64,000 bases of DNA. Source: Novilysobacter selenitireducens. Lineage in GTDB: Bacteria; Pseudomonadota; Gammaproteobacteria; Xanthomonadales; Xanthomonadaceae. The position numbers were made by a program, and so were the translations under genes. The notes under the pieces were generated by a model, which worked only from the letters and a program-made list of their open reading frames with translations, ran no database searches and was not told the origin of the DNA. Numbering within the stretch: the first letter of the stretch is position 1; each line of letters opens with the position of its first letter. Location of the stretch: the NCBI RefSeq assembly GCF_020026895.1, contig NZ_JAINZW010000002.1, positions 372,001-436,000 on the forward strand, given 5' to 3'. Positions 49,990-57,781 of this stretch are shown here, in pieces.

Positions 49990-51120
49990 TCAGTGACCTT
50001 GGTCGCTCCAGCGGCGCCGCAGTAGTGCCATCAGGTCCTGCGTCAGGCGGTGCGCGTCCATCCCAAGCCCCGCGCGGGCGATGTGAGGCGGGCGGAGCAT
50101 CACCGGCTGCTCGCGCTCCGCTTCCCTGCCCCAGCCCGTTGAGATGCTGTTGGGGCTAGCCGCCTGCTCCGCGCGTGTCCGCCACCCCATAGCACCCTGC
50201 CCCACCACGGCTGCGCAGGGCGCGACGTGCGTAATGCGATGAGTCGGGTCGATGCGATCCAGTAGCCAACTGGCGAACGCAAGTGCACTGCCCAAGCGTC
50301 CGGCGACGTCCTCCTCGATCACTACGGGCATGCCCGCCCCGCGCGACTCACCCAGTGGCAGGACGATCAGCATGTCGCCGGTCGGCCAGAGGCGCACCTG
50401 CGTATGGGTCGTACCGTTGCGTTCCTGAAATACCACCAGGGCATCGGAGCGCAACGCGCTGTCCGTGCCACGGCTGATATCGAAGATCGGATGGGGCCCG
50501 AACATCGATTCCTGCTGGATCGCTTGGCGCAGTGCCGGCGCCTCCAGCTCTGCCGGCCTGAGGATGCTGGTTTCGGGGCCGGCGGCTAGGGCCACCTGCA
50601 CGGCGATATCGGACGAGTAGTGTCCGCGGGAGGGTTCCGGAACGAGTTCGGTCGCACGACGCGCCAATGCGGTCGGATCGAGGGGCGCGGCCGCATGGGC
50701 GAGCTCGTGTCGATGAAGCGCCTGCGTCACCTTCTGGTGCAGCTCTTCCGGCGTCGAGAAATTGTCCCGATACAAGCCACCTTCCCAAGACCCGGACTCG
50801 GCGATCAGCTCGGCTTGAGCAGACTCGGCCTCGCCATGCTGGACGAAGCTCAGGATCGGCTTGTGGCTGCGGGCTTCCCGATACTCCTCGTGCGTTGCGG
50901 ATAGGCCTGAGGGCTGCTGGGCGCCATAACGTGGGCCCAGGACGAGAACGACCAGATCGGCACCCCGCAGGCCCTGTAAACACGATATCTGCGGTGAACT
51001 GGCACGCGCCCCGAAGTCCTCGGCCATGACTGCCTCATGGCCCAAGAGCTCGATCGCGCGCCTGACCGCAGCGCGTTCTTCTTCCATTCCTGAGATGAGC
51101 GAGCTGACGAAAACCTTCAT
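49990..51120 (-). CDS. DUF4062-domain protein
   Basis: 376 residues. The N-terminal 90 match DUF4062 (MKVFVSSLISGMEEERAAV, AIELLGHEAVMAEDFGA, LVVLVLGPRYG), a Rossmann-like fold related to TIR/nucleotide-binding domains and common at the front of STAND-type sensors in defence islands. The remainder (about 130-376) is not recognised and lacks an obvious NTPase P-loop. Placement beside a TerB/BrxD-like module, in divergent orientation, suggests a defence role by association. Confidence 0.75.
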   Translation of the reverse strand: MKVFVSSLISGMEEERAAVRRAIELLGHEAVMAEDFGARASSPQISCLQGLRGADLVVLVLGPRYGAQQPSGLSATHEEYREARSHKPILSFVQHGEAESAQAELIAESGSWEGGLYRDNFSTPEELHQKVTQALHRHELAHAAAPLDPTALARRATELVPEPSRGHYSSDIAVQVALAAGPETSILRPAELEAPALRQAIQQESMFGPHPIFDISRGTDSALRSDALVVFQERNGTTHTQVRLWPTGDMLIVLPLGESRGAGMPVVIEEDVAGRLGSALAFASWLLDRIDPTHRITHVAPCAAVVGQGAMGWRTRAEQAASPNSISTGWGREAEREQPVMLRPPHIARAGLGMDAHRLTQDLMALLRRRWSDQGH

Positions 51121-51518
51121 GACTACTCCACTCGCGCTAAAGCGTGTCTAGACGCAACTGCGTGCACATATGGGACATGCAACGTTTCGAGAAGTGATGG
51201 GCAAGCTCGGTCAGCTTGCACGCATGTACGTCGGCCTTCCTGGGCAGATACCTAGGGGAAGCAACACGATAAAGCCAGCGGAACATATTCGCTGCACATC
51301 GACAACCCGGGTCCCGCTAAGGGTGGCCTCACATGGGACGAGGTCTATTCACAGGCCCCGCTGGCGCCCACTTACCAAGGTGAGTCGGCCTACGTAAGCC
51401 TTACGAACATCCTTACTGTCCACGCCAAGGGGGCGCAGGGTCCGTGGGGTATGCTGCGAAGCGGGGCTATGGCAACTATTTCGTGCTAGGCCGCAGGAGC
51501 GGCCGGGGAGTGTTCGGA
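51121..51518. other. intergenic region between divergent defence-type genes
   Basis: About 400 bases with no convincing gene. The local ORFs on either strand lack ribosome sites and conserved sequence. It should hold the promoters for the DUF4062 gene (minus) and the TerB operon (plus). Confidence 0.5.
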
Positions 51519-53945
51519 ATGGCAAGGCGTTCGTCGGGGTCGGGAGGGTGGTTGTTCCTGGGCGCGATTGCACTGATCTTTTTAGTGCCCAAGGAAGTAT
51601 GGATTTGGCTAGGGGTAATCGGTGTTGGTGTTTTGGGCTTCTATCTGCTCCGGACGCATCTGTCTAAAAAACCCGCTCAGCCTGCCCGCGAGCCCACCTT
51701 GGCCGACCTGACCAGAGGCTCTCGCCAATCTTTTCAGCCGTCAGCCGAGCGCGCCACTGGGAGCAGGCCCAGCTCAAGCTTGCCCGACGCGGCGGCGCGG
51801 CGTGCACGATCAGCAACCGAGCGAGCAGGCACGAGTACTGACGAGTTCTATTCCGCCCCGACCGCCGCACATCAACCAGCGTCTTCTTTTTCCGTGCCCA
51901 AAGCGCCGGACGGCTTTGGGGATGGACGATGGGTGCCGCCCGGCGAAAGCATCCACGTAGCGGGGGTCAATCTCCCCGGTGGAATGATCTACGTCGGCGG
52001 GCGCATGCGCGCGCCGAATGGGCATACGGATCCGTGCCTGATCAGTGGACAGATGAAGGTAGCGGACGTCGGGAACTATCGGTCGCGGCAGATGGGCTAT
52101 TGGCCAAGCTACGCCGAAGCGTCCCCGTACGAGCGTCGCGCCTACCTCAGCTGGCTCTCGGAAGGTCGATGCGCTCCTGACTGCGACATCGGCTATGTCT
52201 TCTTGTTCTTTTATGGCCTTGAGCGCCGGGTCATCGTGGACTCGCGCGACGACCCTTCAGCCAGGCAGGACTGGCCGAAGATCGCCGCGGAACTTCGGCG
52301 GCTGCTTTCGATATACGGCGAGTCCCACTCGTTCCGGCGCTATGCAGGCGAGTTGCTGAGCTGGATCGAGCTCGAGGGCAGTTCGGGGGAGCTCTATAAG
52401 CAACCGGTCCCGGACTTTCCCAAGACCTACGAGCTTCCACTCTACCTGCGACTGGCACTGGGCCAGGCCGCAGTGGATCGCGCACCGATCCCCGGCGAGC
52501 TTGCACTGGCATGGCTGCGCTTGAATCCGCAGACATCCTTGCGCACGGCCGCAACTCGGTGTGCTGACGAGTTCGGGCGACTCTTCATTCAACGCTACCA
52601 CGAGGAACATGGCTCCGGGCTGGTGCTGCCGAGGAACCGAACGAAGCTGAAGTTCGTCTACCAGGCCGCCTCGTCCGGTCTTCGGGGCGCACGGATCACC
52701 ATGGGCTTTGACGATATTCCAGACGTCACCGCCCTCACCGCGCCGATCAAGAAGCTGGCAGAGATTGCAAACCGATGCACCGATGATCTGGGTTCTTACA
52801 GCCGACTTATGGGCAAAGACCCGTCAGCGGCGGCGGGCCTGGAAGGTCGGGTTTTGCTGCCGGCATCGTTATGGCCCCCCGCCGCACAAGCCAAGCTGCA
52901 AACCCTGACCGCGCAGATGCGGGATGGGCGGCTGTCTCTGACCCTGCAGGAGCTAGTTGTGGCGCTGGGTGGTACCAAACAAGCGATCTCCCGAGAGCTC
53001 GTTCGTGCACTGGCCCGGGCCTTGGAGGGCACCGGGCTGGGCATTGAACCCCATGTTCTGGCTGGCGCGCGAATTCCGAAGGAACGAGACACCGTTGTGC
53101 TTTTCTCCCAGCCGACGACGGAGGCTAGTGTCGGGTCGGGAAATGAATACCGCACCGCAGCCCTCACCCTCCAGCTTGCTGCCGCGATGGCCCAAGCCGA
53201 TGGAGACTTCAACGAGCGGGAGATTGCTCACCTGCGCGCGGAGATCCAAGGGTGGTCGCACCTCACGCCCGCAGAGCAGAGCCGATTGCATGCCCATTTG
53301 CAGTTTTTGACCGCTGAACCGCCCACGCTGGCTGCACTGAAGAAGAAGCTTGAAGAGTTCTCCAACATGGCCAAGGAAAAACTGGCCGCCTTCATGGCGA
53401 GCATGGCCCAGTCCGACGGCTTTGTGTCGCCTGATGAAGTCAAGTTCCTGGAGAAGGTCTACAAGGCTTTGGGCGTAGAGCCCAAACGGGTGTTCAGCGA
53501 CGTCCATGCCCTCGGCGCCGGCGGTGCACCCATCTCAGTCGCACAGGCCGAAACCCAAGGCTTCCGCTTGGATGCTGCTCGCATTGCGAGCCTTCAAGAA
53601 GACACAGCACGCGTCTCCGCACTCCTGTCGTCCATCTTCGTTGAGGAGCCAGCGGCACTTGCGACTCAGACGCCGGACCCTGAGCCAGATTCAGAGCAAG
53701 ACGATGATGCGTTTGGACCGCTTGGCCTCGACGTAGAACACTCGGCGCTGCTGCGGCTATTGCTATCTCGCCCTGAGTGGACTCGATCGGAACTTGAAGA
53801 CGCTGCAACCGACTTGGACCTCATGCTCGATGGGGCATTGGAGCAGATCAACGAAGCGGCCTTTGATGCGTTCGACGAGCCGCTATGCGAAGGAGACGAC
53901 CCCTTGACCGTGAACACTGAACTACTTGAGAAGATCGAAGCATGA
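51519..53945 (+). CDS. TerB-N / TerB / TerB-C domain membrane-anchored protein
   Basis: 808 residues. One membrane helix lies at about 10-45 (WLFLGAIALIFLVPKEVWIW), followed by a disordered Ser/Ala/Arg-rich linker. A TerB-N domain follows (WVPPGESIHVAGVNLPGGMIY to SFRRYAGELLSW, about 150-290), then a helical TerB domain with two acidic sites, MAQADGDFNEREIAHL and MAQSDGFVSPDEVKFLEK, and a TerB-C domain at the end (FDEPLCEGDDPLTVNTELLEKI). Such proteins are linked to stress and DNA-processing clusters. The start at 51519 gives the helix near the N-terminus. The gene overlaps the next ATPase by four bases. Confidence 0.85.
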   Translation: MARRSSGSGGWLFLGAIALIFLVPKEVWIWLGVIGVGVLGFYLLRTHLSKKPAQPAREPTLADLTRGSRQSFQPSAERATGSRPSSSLPDAAARRARSATERAGTSTDEFYSAPTAAHQPASSFSVPKAPDGFGDGRWVPPGESIHVAGVNLPGGMIYVGGRMRAPNGHTDPCLISGQMKVADVGNYRSRQMGYWPSYAEASPYERRAYLSWLSEGRCAPDCDIGYVFLFFYGLERRVIVDSRDDPSARQDWPKIAAELRRLLSIYGESHSFRRYAGELLSWIELEGSSGELYKQPVPDFPKTYELPLYLRLALGQAAVDRAPIPGELALAWLRLNPQTSLRTAATRCADEFGRLFIQRYHEEHGSGLVLPRNRTKLKFVYQAASSGLRGARITMGFDDIPDVTALTAPIKKLAEIANRCTDDLGSYSRLMGKDPSAAAGLEGRVLLPASLWPPAAQAKLQTLTAQMRDGRLSLTLQELVVALGGTKQAISRELVRALARALEGTGLGIEPHVLAGARIPKERDTVVLFSQPTTEASVGSGNEYRTAALTLQLAAAMAQADGDFNEREIAHLRAEIQGWSHLTPAEQSRLHAHLQFLTAEPPTLAALKKKLEEFSNMAKEKLAAFMASMAQSDGFVSPDEVKFLEKVYKALGVEPKRVFSDVHALGAGGAPISVAQAETQGFRLDAARIASLQEDTARVSALLSSIFVEEPAALATQTPDPEPDSEQDDDAFGPLGLDVEHSALLRLLLSRPEWTRSELEDAATDLDLMLDGALEQINEAAFDAFDEPLCEGDDPLTVNTELLEKIEA

Positions 53946-55240
53946 ATGCTGCAATTCGTCCCAAGGATCGTGATGCTGTCATCCAGTCCCTTCGCGCGGG
54001 AGTCGTGCCACGAGCAGGTCAGCACCTGATCCAGGTTGCACGTGGCCGAGAGATCGAAGCGTTGGTGTCAGATATCGACCGCGTAGCCGATGGAGGGGCA
54101 TCGTTCCGCTTCGTTATTGGCGAATACGGCGCAGGCAAGACCTTCTTCTTGAACCTGATTCGCGCAATTGCCATGGAGCGCAAGCTCGTCGTGGCCAATG
54201 CAGACCTCAATCCGGACCGGCGGCTGCATGCGTCAGGCGGCCAGGCACGCTCGCTGTATGCCGAACTCATGCGAAACCTGGCCACACGCACCAAGCCAGA
54301 GGGCGGTGCCCTGCCTGGGGTGGTCGAGAAGTTCATCGCAACAGCCAAGAGTGAAGCTAAGGCTCAGGGCCTGGAGACCGAGCAGGTTCTTCGCGCCAAG
54401 CTCGAACAACTGACCGAACTCGTCAATGGTTATGACTTTGCAGATGTCATTGCCGCGTACTGCCGAGGCGCAGAGAGTGGCAACGAGCAATTGAAGTCGG
54501 ATGCGATCCGGTGGCTGCGCGGAGAGTTTGCCACTCGTACCGATGCCCGTGCCGCGCTCAGCGTTCGCACGATCGTCGATGACTCATCGGTCTACGACCA
54601 GCTCAAGCTCCTTGCGCGATTCGTGAGGCTGGCTGGATACGCAGGGTTGTTCGTGTGTCTGGACGAGATGGTCAATATCTACAAGCTAGCCAACTCGCAG
54701 GCGCGTAGCTCCAACTACGAGCAGATCCTGCGCATGCTCAATGACTCGCTGCAAGGCACCGCAGTTGGCCTGGGATTTGTCTTGGGCGGAACGCCCGAGT
54801 TCCTGATGGACCCGCGACGTGGCATCTACAGCTATTCGGCCCTCCAGAGCCGGCTCGCCCAGAACGCCTTCGCCTCTGACACTCTGGTCGACTTCAGCGG
54901 GCCGGTGCTTCGCCTGTCTAGCCTGACCCTAGAAGACTTCTTTTTGCTCCTGGGCAAGATCCGCCACGTCTACGCGGGCGGGCAGCCAGAACGCTACTTG
55001 TTGCCAGACCCCGCGATTGCCAGCTTCATGGAGCATTGCGCAAATCGCATTGGCGATAGCTTCTTCCGAACGCCGCGAACGACGATCACCTCGTTCATCA
55101 ACCTGCTCGCCATCCTCGAGCAGAACCCCGGCACGGAATGGCAGGCGCTGATCGGCGATGTCCAGATCGAGGCAGACGACGCGGGCGAAGGAGATGCCGC
55201 GGTCAAGCCCGACGACGAGCTGGCCTCCTTCCAACTCTGA
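53942..55240 (+). CDS. BrxD-like (DUF2791) P-loop ATPase
   Basis: 432 residues. Walker A is RFVIGEYGAGKTFFLNLIRA (about residue 60), Walker B YAGLFVCLDEMVNIYK (about 237), with a sensor-like GFVLGGTPEFLMDPRRGIYS near 280. The pattern matches the DUF2791 ATPases, called BrxD in type 2 BREX systems. It is coupled to the TerB gene by an ATGA overlap and lies seven bases before the helicase gene. No PglX methylase, PglZ phosphatase or PglW/Y gene is nearby, so this is not a standard BREX locus. Confidence 0.85.
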   Translation: MNAAIRPKDRDAVIQSLRAGVVPRAGQHLIQVARGREIEALVSDIDRVADGGASFRFVIGEYGAGKTFFLNLIRAIAMERKLVVANADLNPDRRLHASGGQARSLYAELMRNLATRTKPEGGALPGVVEKFIATAKSEAKAQGLETEQVLRAKLEQLTELVNGYDFADVIAAYCRGAESGNEQLKSDAIRWLRGEFATRTDARAALSVRTIVDDSSVYDQLKLLARFVRLAGYAGLFVCLDEMVNIYKLANSQARSSNYEQILRMLNDSLQGTAVGLGFVLGGTPEFLMDPRRGIYSYSALQSRLAQNAFASDTLVDFSGPVLRLSSLTLEDFFLLLGKIRHVYAGGQPERYLLPDPAIASFMEHCANRIGDSFFRTPRTTITSFINLLAILEQNPGTEWQALIGDVQIEADDAGEGDAAVKPDDELASFQL

Positions 55241-55247
55241 GTAGGCC

Positions 55248-57452
55248 ATGGCCGAGTCGCAAGCGTTCCTGAAGTTGGATCGCCGCATCCAGCACTACTT
55301 GTGGGCCGAGGGATGGGGGGCGCTGCGGGAAGTGCAGGAGAAGGCCATCCCACTGATCCTTCCGGCCGACCAGGATGTGATCGTGGCGGCGAGCACCGCA
55401 TCCGGCAAAACGGAAGCCGCCTTCCTCCCCGCACTGACCCACTTGCTCCAGCAGCCCGACGAAGGACTGATCGTCTATATCAGCCCGCTCAAGGCCCTCA
55501 TCAACGACCAGTTTGGACGCCTTGATCGGTTATGCGAGAACTTGGAAGTTCCCGTGTGGCCCTGGCACGGGGATATCACTGCCACCAGCAAGCGCCAGTT
55601 CATCCAGAAGCCCCGCGGCGTGCTGCTGATCACCCCCGAGTCGCTGGAAGCCACACTCTGTAACCGCGGCACTAGCATCGCCGGGCTGTTCAAGCTTGTG
55701 ACCTTCATTGTTGTCGACGAGCTCCACGCGTTCATCGGCACCGAGCGGGGCAAGCAACTGCAGTCGCTCATGCACCGCATCGAAACAGCGCTGGGTCGGA
55801 AGGTTCCGCGGATTGGGCTGTCGGCGACGCTGGGCGATATGAGCCTGGCGGCGAAGTTCCTCCGGCCGGATCGAGAGGTGGCCTTGGTAGACGTGAAGTC
55901 AACCGGTGGGCAGCTGCTGATACTGGTCAAGGGGTTCGAGGAGCCAAGCGCAGAAGACGGCACGCGACGCAAGAACGACCCCGAAAAAGAGCGTGCCCCG
56001 CTGGCGATCGCCGAACACATGTTTAAGGTGCTTAGCGGCTCCAACAATCTCGTATTTCCGAACAGCAGACGGGAAGTTGAGCGCTATACCCACTTGCTCA
56101 ATAGTCTCTGCGAGCAGGGCCAATCGCCAAGGGAGTTCTGGCCACACCATGGCAGCCTATCCAAAGAGATCCGCTACGAAACCGAAGCTGCCCTGAAGCA
56201 GCGCGAGAGGCCCGCTACCGCCATCTGCACGAGCACGCTGGAACTTGGAATCGACATTGGAGCTGTTAAGAGCGTCGTCCAGATCGGCACGCCGCCATCC
56301 GTTGCGAGCCTTCGGCAGCGGCTGGGTCGTTCGGGGCGGCGCGAGGGCGAGGCCGCGATCCTACGCGGCTATGTGATCGAAGACGCTCTAGATGACAAGG
56401 CCGACTTGGAGACCCAACTGCGGCTGGACACCGTGCAAACAGCGGCCGTCATATCCCTCCTGCTGGAGCACTGGTTCGAGCCACCTGTCGTGGGCGGGGC
56501 GCATTACTCCACGCTGGTCCAACAACTGCTATCGGCCATCGCACAACATGGCGGCCTGCAAGCTAGACGCGCCTACCAGTTGCTTGGTGCCGCGGGTGCG
56601 CCTTTTGAAGGTTTGACCAAAAGGAGCTTTGCGGAGTTGCTGCGCAACTTGGGGCAAGGCGAAATCCTCACCCAAGACCATTCGGGCCTACTCCTGCATG
56701 GACGCATCGGCGACAAGATCGTCAACCACTATTCGTTCTATGCATCCTTCGCCACCGACGAGGAGTTCCGCCTTGTTGCCGGTGGCAAGACACTCGGAAC
56801 CCTCCCCGTGTCGCAGATGATGTCTCCAGGCCAGCGCATCTTGTTCGGTGGGCGCACATGGCTTGTGGAGGATATCGACGAACCGCATAAGACGATCCAC
56901 GTGTCTCCCGCCAAGGGAGGAGCTCCACCGCTGTTCAACGGAGGTGCTGGGCGTGTGCACACCCGGGTGCGGCAGCGCATGCGAGAACTGTATGTAGCTG
57001 GTGAGTCTCTCTCCTTTCTTGATGCCACCGCACAGCGCTTCTTGGACGAGGGCTGCATCGCGTTCGAGACGTTAGCTTTGCAAGATCGCGTGTTGCTCGA
57101 TCAAGGAAGCCAAGCAATCTTGCTCACCTGGCTCGGCGACGGCGCCAATGAGGCCATCGCGTGCTTGCTAATGTCGCGGGGTGTCCAAGCGTTTTCGGGA
57201 CGATTGGGGGTCGAAATCGTCCGCGGGGAGTTGAGCCTCGAGGAGATCGAAGATCGTCTCGCAGATATCAGCTCAGAAGCGGCTCCGCCCCTCGATGAGT
57301 TGTTGGCCAATGCCAACAATCTCATACGCCAGAAGTGGGATGGACTCCTATCGCCTCACCTACTTCGCGAAACCTATGCGAGCTCGAACTTGGAGATGGA
57401 TGAGGGGCTCGGCTGGCTACGAACCACGCTTGAACACAGAATAAGCCAGTAG
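55248..57452 (+). CDS. Lhr/BrxHI-like superfamily 2 DEAD/H helicase
   Basis: 734 residues. Motif I is ASTASGKTEAAFLPAL (about residue 50), motif Ia YISPLKALINDQF, motif II VVDELHAF in a DELH form (about 160), motif III GLSATLGD, and motif VI RQRLGRSGRREGE near 365. A C-terminal winged-helix/Lhr-like region follows, with GGRTWLVEDIDEPHKTIHV. The architecture matches the BrxHI helicase that accompanies BrxD. The third gene of the operon; stop at 57452. Confidence 0.9.
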   Translation: MAESQAFLKLDRRIQHYLWAEGWGALREVQEKAIPLILPADQDVIVAASTASGKTEAAFLPALTHLLQQPDEGLIVYISPLKALINDQFGRLDRLCENLEVPVWPWHGDITATSKRQFIQKPRGVLLITPESLEATLCNRGTSIAGLFKLVTFIVVDELHAFIGTERGKQLQSLMHRIETALGRKVPRIGLSATLGDMSLAAKFLRPDREVALVDVKSTGGQLLILVKGFEEPSAEDGTRRKNDPEKERAPLAIAEHMFKVLSGSNNLVFPNSRREVERYTHLLNSLCEQGQSPREFWPHHGSLSKEIRYETEAALKQRERPATAICTSTLELGIDIGAVKSVVQIGTPPSVASLRQRLGRSGRREGEAAILRGYVIEDALDDKADLETQLRLDTVQTAAVISLLLEHWFEPPVVGGAHYSTLVQQLLSAIAQHGGLQARRAYQLLGAAGAPFEGLTKRSFAELLRNLGQGEILTQDHSGLLLHGRIGDKIVNHYSFYASFATDEEFRLVAGGKTLGTLPVSQMMSPGQRILFGGRTWLVEDIDEPHKTIHVSPAKGGAPPLFNGGAGRVHTRVRQRMRELYVAGESLSFLDATAQRFLDEGCIAFETLALQDRVLLDQGSQAILLTWLGDGANEAIACLLMSRGVQAFSGRLGVEIVRGELSLEEIEDRLADISSEAAPPLDELLANANNLIRQKWDGLLSPHLLRETYASSNLEMDEGLGWLRTTLEHRISQ

Positions 57453-57781
57453 CTGAGCTGCGTCGAACGTAGCTACGCCTTACAGATATCGGCCTCGAAT
57501 GCGTATGCGAATGATGGAGATAGAGCTAAAAAAACGCACCACGCTGCCTTCAAGCTCATCGACTCCGTTCTGGCTGCAGTGGCTGCTGCAATTGACATTG
57601 GTACCAGCTCGACCTAGGTCGCAATCACGACGGGCCATGCGCCGTACCGGAGCTGACCTCTTCCACTACCGGCGAAGAACCGACGGGCACCTCCATGGCC
57701 ACTCTTACTGGTTCGGCTGCACAATTGCCGGAAAAGCATTGGCAATCAACTAGAAGTTAGGCGCTTTGGCATATAGACGAA
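57453..57781 (+). other. gap between helicase and TrlF genes, possible gene remnant
   Basis: 329 bases without an intact gene. One frame reads NAYANDGDRAKKTHHAAFKL then a stop; another, near 57,670-57,750, contains TDGHLHGHSYWFGCTIAG. The HGHSY segment recalls the metal-binding loop of 6-carboxytetrahydropterin synthase (QueD), but too little is left to be sure. It is best treated as degraded coding sequence or chance. Confidence 0.35.

Noticed and set aside
51519-57452. Complete type 2 BREX locus
   Set aside because: Only BrxD-like and BrxHI-like genes are present; no PglX, PglW, PglY or PglZ is encoded in the window.
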